A stretch of 64,000 nt of DNA from Hermatobates lingyangjiaoensis (GCA_026182355.1 JAPFBL010000239.1:62001-126000); one strand, 5' to 3'; shown: positions 1 through 10,710, counted from the stretch's first letter. The notes: generated from the sequence alone by a model not told the origin. Program-made: numbers and translations.

Positions 1-513
1 AATAATATATGTCATATTAAAAGACATTTTCTAAAGTAGTGAAAAGGTTTTACATGCAGAGTAGTGGTTTGGACTTGGGATTCTCACCTGTATGCACTTC
101 AGTAAGGGGGGGGGGGGGGGGGGCAGATGGCAATATAGCTGTCAGCTGACTATATTAAAAGACATTTTCTAAAGTAGTGAAAAGGTTTTACATGCAGAGT
201 AGTGGTTTGGTCTTGGGATTCTCACCTGTATGCACTTGAGTAAGGGGGGGGGGGGGGGGGCAGATGGTAATATAGCTGTCAGGTGACTATATTAAAAGAC
301 ATTTTCTAAAGTAGTGAAAAGGTTTTACATGCAGAGTAGTGCTTTGGATTTGGGACTCTCACCTGTATGCACTTGAGTAAGGGGGGGGGGGGGCCAGATG
401 GCAATATAGCTGTCAGCTGACTATATTAAAACACATTTTCTAAAGTAATGAAAAGGTTTTACATGCAGAGTAGTGCCTTGGATTTGGGATTCTCACCTGT
501 ATGCACTTGAGTA
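1..513. repeat. 137-bp tandem repeat with long poly-G tracts, 4 copies
   Basis: Four head-to-tail units start near 16, 154, 291 and 425, so the period is 134-138 bp. Three of the units contain an uninterrupted G run of roughly 15-20 bases near 108-123, 245-260 and 382-393, and the period varies mainly because the G run length varies. The fourth unit ends before its G tract. No coding potential is seen. The array may extend beyond the left edge of the window. Confidence 0.9.
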
Positions 514-687
514 TCTATTCGTCTCAACGAAAGGAGACTACAGCCTTGACGGAGTCTAGTATCGCACCATTCCACCTGCATCTGAAACAAAACACCAGTT
601 ATAAGTGACAAGGTATTCATCGCAAACAGTCCACTGTGATTAGCAGTATTAATGACACAACTGAGTGCTTCATCGTAGTATTCAATG

Positions 688-757
688 ATCAAACCACAAT
701 ATGAAATGGGAAAACAAGACTAAGATCTTTCAACCGTAACAAACGTCTTTATTGAAA
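688..757 (-). mobile_element. Penelope-type terminal repeat fragment (family B)
   Basis: This short piece matches the outer end of the family B terminal repeat seen complete at 8914-9100 and next to a PLE coding remnant at 55.8 kb. It begins with the ATGATCAAACCACAATATG end and runs through the TCTTTCAACCGTAACAA segment, then the similarity stops. It is read as a truncated solo repeat. Confidence 0.65.
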
Positions 758-1575
758 GGCCTTCCCATTTCGAATACTTCTGTTAAAGATCTCTACTTCA
801 AAACAACTTCTAGGATGCCCAAGCATCGAAGCCTACTACAAAATATCGCAACGGACACAGAAACAATGTTACACCTAAACAGAATACAAAAAAACGCAAA
901 AAGCACATACAATGAAATTTTTCTTATCGTTCAGTATAAAAGCAAATAAAAAGAACCACAATAAATGTTCAACCCAATTTAATTCAACATCTTTATGCGA
1001 AAAGGGTTTTAAGTTATATTAGGGAATAAAGTTGTAAACTGATATGACAAATATAGGGATGCAAAGGGCTGTAGAAAGGGTATCTACAAAACATACTTGG
1101 GCTTTATTGAGCCTTCCAATACAAGGCCTCTGCCTACGTACGGTAATATTTTTTTAATAATGCCCTCTCTACTGCAGAACATCATATCCTATATTCAAAA
1201 TGTTATTATTTATTAACAAAAATTCCTAGCATTTAATATTATTTTTTTTTTAAATATTATTAAGTGTATCTTAAAGATGCTTTGTTTAAATTTAATACAA
1301 TTTTAAACTATATCTGTAAATTTATGTTGATTAAAGATGTGTTTAATAGATTAATTTGAAGAGATTGGTAATATTTAAAAAGATGATGAATGGATAAGAA
1401 TCATAGATTAATGAAATCACAAAATCATCAGCAAATAATAAAAAAAAACTCATAAATTCGATATTGGCAGAATGTTAGCCTGAAAAGAGTTGGCTTGTGG
1501 TCAGAGAAATGAATAAATACAATTCAATGGTCTAGTATAATATTATGAAAACATCATGAAAATACAATATCGGTG
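758..1575. other. No feature recognised
   Basis: AT-rich sequence with short homopolymers. I see no convincing coding segment, RNA gene or repeat copy. Confidence 0.5.
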
Positions 1576-2040
1576 AGGACTTTGTTGTAACAGTGCTCAA
1601 TACTTCATATATTCCTTGAGGAGTCTGCCATGAATGTCATGATACCAGAAAACAACAGAGTCATGTGTTGACTCTGACTTTGTTGTAACAGTGCTCAATA
1701 CTGCATATATTCCTTGAGGAGTCTGCCATGAATGTCATGACACCATAAAACAACAGAGTTATGTCATGACTTTGACTTTGTTGTAACAGTGCTCAATACT
1801 GCATATATTCCTTGAGGAGTCTGCCATGAATGTCATGACACCATAAAACAACAGAGTTATGTCATGACTTTGACTTTGTTGTAACAGTGTTCAATACTGC
1901 ATATATTCCTTGAGGAGTCTGCCATGAATGTCATGACACCATAAAACAACAGAGTTATGTCATGACTTTGACTTTGTTGTAACAGTGCTCAATACTGCAT
2001 ATATTCCTTGAGGACTCTGTCATGCATGCCATGACAAAAC
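1576..2040. repeat. 98-bp tandem repeat, about 4.7 copies
   Basis: The landmark TTTGTTGTAACAGTG recurs at 1581, 1679, 1777, 1875 and 1973, giving a constant 98-bp period. Units 2 to 4 are nearly identical, while the first and last are more diverged. The last unit breaks off shortly before the target duplication of the adjacent SINE. Confidence 0.92.
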
Positions 2041-2055
2041 AAAACAATAGAATGT

Positions 2056-2368
2056 TGTTTGATTGTTTTCCGATGCCCACACTTATATGGTGTTCACCCT
2101 TTAGTGCTGTTCTAGGGGCGGAAAGTTTGGTTCATTTATTACTTGGTACCCATTTTAGTAATGGGCCACTTCCTCTGATCATTCTACATTGGGAGTCCTA
2201 AAATTTTGCCTAACTGAGGACCGACGGTTTAACGTCCTCTCCGAGGGACGACGTGCTCTGATTTATTCACCTCTCACGTGAATAAATCAAGGGCCAGGTG
2301 GGTATTGAACCCTGGACATACCAGTTCAGAGGCGAGTACGTTAACCACTGAGCTAACCTGGCCTCCTC
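2056..2368 (-). mobile_element. tRNA-derived SINE, tail type 2, with 11-bp TSD
   Basis: On the minus strand the element starts with a tRNA-like head carrying an A box (GGTTAGCTCAGTGGTTAA) and a B box (GGTTCAATACCC). The body shared by all copies in this window follows, and it ends in a tail with TTCCGCCCCTAGAACAGCAC. Direct repeats CAATAGAATGT flank it at 2045-2055 and 2369-2379, which is the signature of target-primed integration. The head resembles a tRNA with a CTG anticodon loop (Gln), but it is too diverged to name firmly. Confidence 0.92.
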
Positions 2369-2379
2369 CAATAGAATGT

Positions 2380-3241
2380 GAATAAAACAAATTGATTTAT
2401 AAAGTGTTCTGAAGCCACTGTTAATAATGAAGAACACAACTAAGGAGGAGGGGAGGGTGTTTCTGAACAAAAACTGCCAGGATAGTAAAAAAAAACACTA
2501 GCTGTTTTTATTAGCGTGACACTGAGTGGCTTTGACGTCTCCAAGCATTACGTCATAATGCTTCCTCTTAATCTGGAAAAAAATAAACACAAACATACCA
2601 GAAACCAGTCTGCTCTGTCTGATTTGTTTGCTTCAATCTACAGGCACTGTCAAAACGAGAATGAGGAAGGTAAATTAATAAAAAAAAATACCTGTCTCGA
2701 AAAAAAGGCAATATCAAGATTTATAGTCGATTAATATACCTGGATTAGCCAGTTAGGGACAAGAAAAAAAATTCTGCAAGCCCGACCATATCTCATAGGT
2801 GACGTCAGTGAGATCAGACTGCCTTGTACTTGTGACGTAGTAATGAAGCAGCACACTGTTACGACAACATTAAACTCTGGTTCATTCTTAAACACTAAAT
2901 TTTTATTTGGCGATATTTGTATGGATGGTGTTTTGATGGTTTGTGCAGATTCTACAAAGAAGAGGCTGAACACCGTTTCACCTGCTGGCTGACTGTCAGA
3001 CCACTTTGCTGCACAGGGGCAGGTGCTTTGGGACACTCAACAGAGTAGAAGTTTGTTGACTAGCAAAAGTGCTGAGCTTCTTGGAGGCGCTGAAGTTAAC
3101 TGGGGTACTTTAGAACAGAAGGGGGGAAGTACAATAATTCTTAGGATGCAGTGCTATAGTCACCGTCAATTATTAATAATAATGGATGGTAATAGTAATG
3201 GATGGATAATAATAATGGATGGTGTTTATAATTTAAAATAT
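2380..3241. other. No feature recognised
   Basis: Only short simple sequence is visible, such as ATGG/AATAATGG-like runs near 3160-3230. The open frames here are short and have no recognisable similarity. Confidence 0.5.
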
Positions 3242-3254
3242 TAGACCTCTGCCT

Positions 3255-3571
3255 AGGAGCCAGGTTAGCTCAGAGGTTAAAGTGCTCACATTTGGACTGG
3301 TAGGTCCGGGGTTCAATACCTACTCTTGCCCTCGATTTATTCACGTGGGAGGTGAATAAATCTCAACACGTCGTCCCTCGGATAGGACGTTAAGCTGTTT
3401 GTCCCGAGCATGTATGATGTCAGGTACTTGTTAAAATCCCTACTCTAAATGCACATGAGTTAGGCAAAATTTAGGACTCCCAATGTAGAATTAATCTTCA
3501 TTGTGTGGTATCACAAAGAGCCTTGTATGATACCACCTACAGTATTCCCTACTGTAAAGAGCCGAAACTAC
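3255..3571 (+). mobile_element. tRNA-derived SINE, LINE-like tail, 13-bp TSD
   Basis: The tRNA-like head starts at about 3260 (CCAGGTTAGCTCAGAGGTTAA) and has a B box GGTTCAATACC. The body matches the other copies up to the conserved TTTAGGACTCCCAATGTAGA block. The tail then carries GTGTGGTATCACAAAG, the same motif as the LINE 3-prime ends in this window, but diverges after it. Imperfect direct repeats TAGACCTCTGCCT and TAGACATCTGCCT flank it at 3242-3254 and 3572-3584. Confidence 0.88.
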
Positions 3572-3584
3572 TAGACATCTGCCT

Positions 3585-4104
3585 GCTTTAGAAAACAAAG
3601 AAAAAAATTAACAGTTCATAACTGATGTCAGTTGTTCATAGGTTCCTTCACAGATGGGTAATATAAATATCATTCATATTACCATGCCAGTTTACTAATA
3701 TATTTATCTTTACGTACGGATGGTAATACTTTAAAACACTACATGGATGTGTGTATAATACTCAAATATGAAATAAACATCAGTGCACTTTGAGTGCTCA
3801 CCCCGAATATCTGTCCTCTCAACTATAACTCTAGAGCTTTCAGAATATTATCCATAGAAAGATGTCCAAACAATGATCTCTGATCTGCTCAAAAAAAAGT
3901 AGCTGTTTCGTGTCTTAACAGACATATTGAGCACAATCACTTCATTGTTATGTGGCTGATGAGGGCAGACCTTACAGGCCTGCCAAAGGATCTGAGCTCG
4001 TGTGTAACGTGTTTGTGTCTTTTTATTGAATAGTTTATCCAATAAACTATAACTACCGTTAACCTGCTAGAACTGAAGCAAAACTAATTGTTTCCCTGAG
4101 TTAG
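3585..4104. other. No feature recognised
   Basis: AT-rich unique-looking sequence leading into the 36-bp minisatellite. Confidence 0.5.
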
Positions 4105-4831
4105 CACCCAGCTAACGCAGCTTTAGTCCTGTTTGAAAGGCGCCCAGATAACCCTGTATTAGTCTTGAATGAAAGGCACCCAGCTAATCCTGCATTAATC
4201 TTGTTTGAAAGGAACCCAGCTGAAGCTGTATTAGTCTTTTTTGAAAGGCACCCAGCTAACGCTGCATTAGTCGTGTTTGAAAGGCGCCCAGATAACCCTG
4301 TATTAGTCTTGAATGAAAGGCACCCAGCTAATCCTGCATTAATCTTGTTTGAAAGGAACTCAGTTGAAGCTGTATTAGTCTTCTTTGAAAGGCACCCAGC
4401 TAACGCTGCATTAGTCGTGTTTGAAAGCCACTCAGCTAACCCTGCATTAGTCTAGTTTGAAAGACACGCAGCTAACCCTGCATTAATCTTGTTTGAAAGG
4501 AACCCAACTGAAGCTGTATTAGTCTTTTTTGAAAGGTACCAAGCTAACCCTGCATTAGTCGTGTTTGAAAGCCACTCAGCTAACCCTGCATTAGTCTAGT
4601 TTGAAAGGCACCCAGATAACCCTGTATTAGTCGTGTTTTAAAGCCACTCAGCTAACCCTGCATTAGTCTAGTTTGAAAGGCACGCAGCTAACCCTGCATT
4701 AATCTTGTTTGAAAGGCACCCAGCTCAATCTGCATTAGTCGTGTTTGAAAGGCACGCAGCTAACGCTGCATTAGTCGAATTTGAAAGGCACCCAGCTAAC
4801 GCTGCATTAGTCTTGTTTGAAAGAAGTGAGT
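4105..4831. repeat. 36-bp (12-codon) minisatellite, about 20 copies
   Basis: Units of 36 bp run from about 4105 to 4831, with the consensus around GAAAGGCACCCAGCTAAC followed by a GCATTAGTC block. Because 36 is a multiple of three, one plus-strand frame stays open from 4165 to 4455 and reads as eight 12-residue repeats of the type ERHPANxALVxF. Stop codons appear in later units through a GTCTAGTTT variant. A 4-unit higher-order repeat is visible: the GCGCCCAGATAACCCTGTA variant recurs exactly 144 bp apart (4140 and 4284). The open frame is probably a by-product of the period. Confidence 0.92.
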
Positions 4832-5159
4832 CTTGTGGGATAGGCGTGACTTCAGATAAGTGCATGACTGATAATCAATGAGGATAGTTGTCGTGTCAGT
4901 TCTGGGAACCAAGGTCGAACTTCTCAAACTACATCCCCCCTCAAGGACACAAGGAACTAGAGACCCATCATGTTTACCAATCAGGTTTGTCCAGAACCTG
5001 TTACTTGCGAATCAATTGTTTTGCCTGCCTGCTTGTCATGGGCTTCCTCATAACTGTAGAGCCATAATCCAATAATCTAAAAACACTATACGAACGCTTA
5101 AATCCTAAGCTCCAATGTAGTACCTGTTTCAAAATCATGGCTCTTAGTAACTTCCCGAC
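4832..5159. other. No feature recognised
   Basis: Unique-looking sequence between the minisatellite and a family C fragment. A 65-codon open frame at 4878-5075 has no recognisable similarity. Confidence 0.5.
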
Positions 5160-5372
5160 ATTTATTTTATTGAATTTTTGAATTATGTTAAATATTTTTA
5201 GTCTTTTGATAAAAATATTATATTAAAAATTTTATTCATGCTAGTATTTTTTAAAAAAATCACTTTTCTTTCCCTTTGTCAAAAATCCAATTTACTCTGA
5301 GTGTTATTTTTTTCCTGCGTGTTGTACCTTGTTATAAGGTTGCTGTAAATGTTTATTGAAAAAAGGAGAACA
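5160..5372 (+). repeat. Fragment of dispersed repeat family C (3-prime part)
   Basis: The segment with CCCTTTGTCAAAAATC, the CTCTGAGTG/TTTTTTCCTGCGTG block and the TTGTAC-TTGTTATAAG block matches the distal part of the family C copy at 47636-48390. It is diverged and truncated at its start. Confidence 0.6.
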
Positions 5373-5734
5373 CCTAAATCACCTAACCTCGCAACCAACT
5401 ATCTAGACAAAAGAAACAAACACAGTTAAGGCATTGGAACTCTGAGGCAAACAAACATACCAACAAAATGTTTACACTTAAGTTTGTAATACCAATAAAA
5501 ATTGACATGAAATTTAAAAATTCTGTAATCTTATGAAACAATTAACTGTATAAGGAAAAAAACATTTCGCGGTTATTTATATAGGAGAGGATTAATTTTG
5601 GTTTTTTTTTTTTTGTGATGCGGCCAATATTCTTTTCCGTCCTCTAGGATGTTAATTAGACTTGTGTTGGATAAGATTAAAAGTCGAAGAAGAAAGCCGA
5701 GAAGGAAAGTTGATTTAGCTGTGTTGAAGAGAGA

Positions 5735-5751
5735 GAGAGAGAGAGAGTGTG
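5735..5751. repeat. (GA)n microsatellite
   Basis: About eight GA dinucleotides. Confidence 0.85.
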
Positions 5752-5946
5752 ATGGGATTTGAAAGCCAAGGCCGAGCCAGTGTGGCACAGCTCGTGTGGT
5801 AGACAAACCCTCTGTAATTGGTATCTTGTAGCAGATATTGAACTGACTCGCACCGTGGGCCGGCACACAGGCCACTACATCACACCTTGGCGCGACTCAA
5901 ACCTGTGTAAATCACTCTCGCCACTTTCAATTACACCAGCAGGCTA
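5752..5946 (-). mobile_element. Possible third tRNA-headed SINE
   Basis: Read on the minus strand from 5946, the sequence begins TAGCCTGCTGGTG, similar to a Pol III A box. About 40 bases later it has GGTTTGAGTCGCGCC, similar to a B box. The region is more GC-rich than its surroundings. No second copy is present in the window and no target duplication was found, so this call rests on promoter-like boxes only. Confidence 0.3.
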
Positions 5947-5949
5947 ATC

Positions 5950-6460
5950 CTTTTACTTCAGTTGAATGTCGTCTAATCATAAATTACTAGTTACCAACAA
6001 CTATCGCACTTATCTTTAGCATAACATACCCAACTGAAAACAAATAAAGATTAATAAGCAGCGAAGCAAACAAGGGTATTAGTCACGATACCAGTGACAT
6101 ATGTTATGGACATATATAGTAATAGAACAAACACGCTCTGCTTTCTAAGCTAACTGCAAAGCCTATGTTTCAGTTTTATTTAAAATACTGAACAATAATA
6201 TAAAAAAAAAATCACCAAATTTAGCAGACTCATCCTAATATGAAACCTATGAAAAACAAATTCAAATGAAATTCATATATCTTAAAGAAACAAAAACTAG
6301 AAGACAAAACTTTGAGAAGTATAAGCAAATTGTTTGTTTACAATTTCACATTCTTCTCTCAAGGTCAGAGGTAGTTATCTAATAAAACAATACATGCATA
6401 TATTATTACCACTGAGGTTAGTATGATTTATATTATTAATATAATTCATTAATTATAAAT
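5950..6460. other. No feature recognised
   Basis: AT-rich sequence without a recognisable gene or repeat copy. Confidence 0.5.
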
Positions 6461-6461
6461 C

Positions 6462-6550
6462 GTTAAGGTTAGTTAGTTAGTTAGTTGCGATTGAAGATGG
6501 ACAACGTCCGAAAGCGCTCCAACGACTCCAACATCATCGTACGAGGTATG
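6462..6550 (+). mobile_element. PLE-like terminal motif, family 8 (TTGAAGA-hairpin-GAAA)
   Basis: TTGAAGA at 6491-6497 is followed by one T, a perfect 4-bp hairpin GGAC-AAC-GTCC at 6499-6509, and GAAA at 6510-6513. This is the same skeleton as in the other fold-back families of this window, with C replaced by T at the first position. A (GTTA)n run precedes it. A ribozyme-like or terminal-repeat role is inferred only from this shape. Confidence 0.4.
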
Positions 6551-6979
6551 ACGGTTTGCCATATTAATAATATAAATAATAAAACAATATTAACTTCTGG
6601 AATACTATTTTTTCAAGCGCCTGGAAGTAATTAGACAATTTTCGATACTTACCCATCAACTAAGAAGTATCCAGATACCATAATAAAAATGGCATTAAAA
6701 CGGACGGGCAGATTTGTGAGAATACAAAATAGATTGTTTTTTCATCGTCAATACAGTTACTTAAAAGAATAAAGAATTCATGGAGTTTAAAGTATTTAAA
6801 TTTATTTTACATTTTTTTTTTCATTAATGCTGAATTCTATGTTTAGCTGAAAAAAGACCCTTTCTCTAATTAGATCTGCAGAGCTGTAATTAAATTTGAA
6901 TTCCTGAAATAAATAAATATTTCATATTCGTTGTACTAATACACCATATAATGGAAAATACTTTAAATTTCATATAGTG
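6551..6979. other. No feature recognised
   Basis: AT-rich sequence. Its last part may belong to the diverged duplication noted at 6980. Confidence 0.45.
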
Positions 6980-7035
6980 TTCCTGTAGTTTCAAATAGAC
7001 TAAAGTTTTTTTTATAGACAAAGCGAGTAAAGGTC
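6980..7035 (+). repeat. Left copy of a ~55-bp direct repeat flanking a SINE
   Basis: The block from TTCCTGTAGTTTCAAATAGA through TTTTATAGACAAAGCGAGTAAAG recurs with a few changes at 7494-7548. The two copies bracket the SINE at 7058-7311 and further sequence. They are too long and too diverged to be a normal target duplication, so a local duplication or two copies of an unknown repeat is more likely. Confidence 0.7.
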
Positions 7036-7057
7036 ACCAGGGTGGACTACTTTTTTT

Positions 7058-7311
7058 TTACAGAGGATCGGGGTTCGATCCCCACCTAAATCTGAGCCCG
7101 TCGTCCCTCGGGGAAGGACGTTAAACCGTCGGTCCCGAGCCTGTACGATATCAGGTACTCGTTAAAGATCCCTACTCTAAATACACTTAAGTTAGGCAAA
7201 ATTTAGGACTCCCACTGTAGAATCATCTTCATTGTGTGGTATCACAAAGGGCCCATGCTCGGCCTACGTGTGTTCCCTTGTGGGACTGCCACTGCAACCT
7301 AACCTAACCTA
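7058..7311 (+). mobile_element. tRNA-derived SINE, tail type 3 shared with LINE
   Basis: The A box is lost, but the B box (GGGTTCGATCCCC-like) is present near 7069 and the body follows in the usual order. From about 7221 the tail reads TGTGGTATCACAAAGGGCCC and then ACTGCCACTGCAACCTAACC. This matches the last ~75 bp of the LINE copies ending at 15709 and 42871. The element ends in a short CCTAA-type tract. Confidence 0.85.
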
Positions 7312-7493
7312 TAACAGGCTGTTGATTATCCTATAATTTATAGTCTTTCCTGTTGTTCAGATAATATTTCAGAATATTTACAATATTCTGTGAAGGTAAA
7401 TGATTTGTTCATTTCTGTATTAATTTAAAATGAAAATTCTATATTCCTGACTGCCAAATTGTTTCAGAAATGTAGAAGTGGGAAATTATAAGT

Positions 7494-7548
7494 TTCCTGT
7501 AGTTCCAAATAGAATAAAGTTTTTTATAGACAAAGCAAATAAAGATGA
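7494..7548 (+). repeat. Right copy of the ~55-bp direct repeat
   Basis: Partner of the block at 6980-7035. The same order of blocks is seen with about five differences. Confidence 0.7.
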
Positions 7549-8040
7549 TCACGGTTGGCTCCGCTGGAATATCCTTCGGCCAGACTTTTTCATTTGAAAT
7601 CTTTTAGACTTTGACAATCAGAGGAGTTACATGGGCTGTCGCATAGTCTTTATGATAATATCTCTACTCAAAATGAACTTATGTAAAGCAAACTTTAGAA
7701 CTAACGAAGTAGAACAGTAATAATAACTTAAGTAGTTAATACGACTGAACACCAAAAAAAGAAAAAAAAAACATAAACTGCATCAAATTGCTTAATTTAA
7801 AGAAGAAAGCCCAGACAAAACAACACGTGTGTAAAAAAAAAAAAAATAAAAGTTGGAGACAAGTTATGAATTGCAGAAGTCAGCCAAGTAATAAATAAAC
7901 TTGAAAGACTTAAAATATGAAGAAAAAAACCGGATTGTGTTGGGAGGAGGGGGTAGGTAGTTTATATCAAAGGCAACAGAGAACTAATAGAACTGGTTAG
8001 TAGGAAACTGGGTCAGGAGAAATCCACAACCAAATAAAAG
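7549..8040. other. No feature recognised
   Basis: A-rich sequence with several poly-A runs and nothing identifiable. Confidence 0.5.
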
Positions 8041-8275
8041 TGGACAAATAGAAGAGAACCCAAGCACGAGCCTGCTTTTGTATGGCTGTGAGAAAACAAT
8101 AGAAATCAACCAGTTGGCTAGTAAATTATGGAAATCTCAACTGGGCCACATGAAAAGGAATTGGGAATGTCTTGTGAGGCAAGTGAACTCTGATGTGATG
8201 TTTTATTCAGAAACTATAAGGTTGTTGTATGAAAGTGGATTGAATTCAGTAATACCTAGGCATGATGGCTAGAGA
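8041..8275 (+). pseudogene. Possible decayed LINE reverse-transcriptase fragment
   Basis: The frame through 8062-8272 contains LLLYGCE followed by a lysine- and tryptophan-rich stretch. LLYGCE is a frequent motif near the end of the RT region in several LINE clades, where it is followed by an RRLxWxGHV-like region. Here the downstream SQLGHMKRNWECLVRQ loosely recalls that order. The evidence is one short motif, so this is a weak call. Confidence 0.25.
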
Positions 8276-8280
8276 ATTGG

Positions 8281-8913
8281 AATCACATTGCACGAAACGA
8301 CGGCACAAAATATTATCAAATACATCTAATAAATATTTATAACGTCAACTCACTTGTGTTTCGTTATTCTAAGTAATCGTTTTTGAAATTGCCCCTTTAA
8401 AAGTTGTCTATCTTTCCTTTGGGCAGGTGAAGTCTAACAGATTGTGACTCGATGTTCGAAGCATGATCATGTTTCATGTAAAATCTTAATTCAGTCCACT
8501 GGAGAAGACAAACATAGTTAAAATGAACTTCAGTGAAGTAAAATTTATGATTCCTAATGCCAAGTCATCCTGATTCTGTGGCTCAACCATAACATAAAAT
8601 GGGTGACAAAATAGAAATGAGCAAAATTTTCTACTCTTAGAACAACACAAACAACAATTTTTCTTATTTTTTATAACTAAATTGGTATAATTAGTATAAA
8701 TAGTATAACTCACATTCTTAGTTATTACTTTGCTCTCAAGTCATTACTTGACATGACAATTGATAAGTTATTATCAAGTTATTACTTGATAATAAGTGAA
8801 AGACCTGAGAGCATTTATTTCTATTGTTTTCCTTTTTTCTTGTGGTTTAAACTTCTTTGATTGCATCACGTGTTTATTTATTGTGATTTTTCTACATATA
8901 ACTAGTAATAAAA
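8281..8913. other. No feature recognised
   Basis: Short TTATTACTTGATAA-like inverted repetitions occur near 8740-8800. Nothing else is identifiable. Confidence 0.5.
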
Positions 8914-9118
8914 AATGATCAAACCACAAATGAAATGTGAAAACAAGACTAAGATCTTTCAACCGTAACAAGCGGTCTTCGTCAGAGTCAAAAACCCAAT
9001 TGCTGGGTTTTTGGGTTTGGGTTTTGACTCTGACGAAGACCGCTTGTTACGGTTGAAAGATCATGGTCTTGTTTTCCCATTTCATTTGTGGTTTGATGAT
9101 TGATTGTTATTTCACTTG
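8914..9118. mobile_element. Palindromic pair of PLE family B terminal repeats
   Basis: Two family B ends face each other, with arms of about 80 bp and a centre near 9000. On the plus strand the right arm holds CTGACGA at 9030-9036, one extra A, a 5-bp hairpin (GACCG paired with CGGTT) and GAAA at 9055-9058. The left arm carries its reverse complement. The right arm continues into GATTGTTATTTCACTTG and a TATGTGAAAT end. The family identity comes from the copy attached to the PLE coding remnant near 55.8 kb. Confidence 0.75.
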
Positions 9119-9504
9119 TTTATGTGAAATCTTTTTATAACTAGTGATAAGTTCTAGATTTTTAACATACCAAAAATGCCATAGAAATTAACATGCTGCC
9201 CGTGTTCACTTCAAAATTCTAGAATACGGCCCCCGGTACACAAAAGGTTGTGCATGCCTGTCCATGTCAACTTAAGCAAGACAAAATTTAAAGCTACTCA
9301 ATGTGGAAATTCATCCAGTAGTTTGGGTCATAATGACCTAAGTGTATTCGACTTAGTCCATGGCAATACACGAATTAATCTTAACATATAAAAACTGAAT
9401 AAATAACGCAGACAATATTCACTTTCAGTTAACTCGTTAACCTAATAAGTTTCAAGTAATCATTGGTTGTTGGGGAATTACACTGTAAATGCCCTTCCAT
9501 CATT
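9119..9504. other. No feature recognised
   Basis: Unique-looking AT-rich sequence. Confidence 0.5.
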
Positions 9505-9665
9505 TCTTAATGCAATACTAATTTCGTGCAACGCCCACATTAATAGTCTTTCGCCTTCCGTGCTGTTCTACAGCGGAAGACCAAGTCATTTGGTAATTAG
9601 CACTTATCTTAGTCATAGACGAGCTATATCAGATCAAGTTGGTTCTATATTGGGAGACCATGGGT
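9505..9665 (-). mobile_element. Decayed SINE tail (type 2), no head
   Basis: The order CAACGCCCACATTAATAG, GTGCTGTTCTACAGCGGAAG, then ATATTGGGAG matches the minus-strand tail of the SINEs at 2056 and 13285. The tRNA-like head is missing and no target duplication is evident. It is an old, 5-prime-truncated copy. Confidence 0.6.
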
Positions 9666-9824
9666 GTTGATGGCTCTCATTTATAGTAAAGAGGTTATGG
9701 ACAAGTACGGACACTGCACAGGCCAAAGGCAAGTCATGTACTACACACTTTTATTTATCGTTTAAAGGTGACCACCTTTACCTTGCCTTACCAGTGGCGT
9801 AGCAACTATTTTTAATATCTCAGC

Positions 9825-9900
9825 CGAAATTATCGAAAATCGTTAGTATTAGTCCTCTTTTTTTGTGTTCTCTAGTTATAAGTATAATTATATATCCGTT
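9825..9900 (+). mobile_element. PLE-like terminal fragment, family 4
   Basis: CCGAAATTATCGA, TAGTCCTCTTTTTTTGTGTT and CTCTAGTTATAAGTATAATT follow the same order as in the more complete copy at 34300-34440. The CTGAAGA box is not preserved. The fragment ends next to a short TA run, as that copy does. Confidence 0.55.
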
Positions 9901-9961
9901 TGGACCTCTGTTTTCAATTCAAAGTTTCCCTTAATATTTCTTAAAATTCTAAATCCAAATA

Positions 9962-10710
9962 ATATTTATTTTCATAGAATTACAATTAAAGACTTAATTT
10001 TAGACTGCTGTAAAAATTAATTGGTCCCATACTTTCATCATAGTACAGTACTCATATGATATCATAGGAATATCAATGAAATAGGAAGTTAGTAAACAGC
10101 ATTCGGCAAGCTACAAAAGAATAGGGGGGTTGCAGTCAAAAACACTAAATGTCAAATAAACAGCAGCCATCACGCTAAAAAGGGATTATATTTTACTAAC
10201 CTTCAGTTTTTATTTTTTTCTTCCATTTTTGAAGTAATTACTATACATTTATTTTCCTTTAATGTGTGTATTTCTTATTAAATATAATAAAACTATTCTT
10301 ATTTAGGGGCCCATGAAGTTGTAAAGATTGGCGACGGCTGCTCTAGATTTGCAATCGCGCGTAAAACATCTTGGGTCATTGCTAACGGTCGAACTTTTAA
10401 ATCTTGCATATCAGCGCCAAACGCGTTACTATTCTGTACACCAAAACTCCACATCGGAGAATCAGTTGATTGAATCATTGCCGGAATTGACCTATGACTG
10501 GCAGAGTGGGTCGCCTTGTGTCTCGATCTTCAGTGGTATGGCCAACTATTTTTGACGCCAACGTAAGATTTGACGTGGTCGTAAGAACATTTGCACCCCC
10601 CCTCCCACCATCCCAAGTTGACCGTTAATGATTCGTTAACATTCAAAACTCCAGAACGTTCTGATGATATTTATTTTCATAGAATTACAATCAAGAATCT
10701 AATTTTAGAC
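9962..10710 (+). repeat. 43-bp direct repeats 705 bp apart
   Basis: The block ATTTATTTTCATAGAATTAC plus the following AAT-TTAGAC part occurs at 9962-10004 and again at 10667-10710 with about 90 percent identity. The interval between them holds a GC-richer open frame at 10328-10555 that I do not recognise, and an A-rich stretch. Whether the two blocks are ends of one element is not clear. Confidence 0.5.

Noticed and set aside
8774..8971. Minus ORF across the family B repeat
   Set aside because: It overlaps the palindromic terminal repeat and has no coding features.
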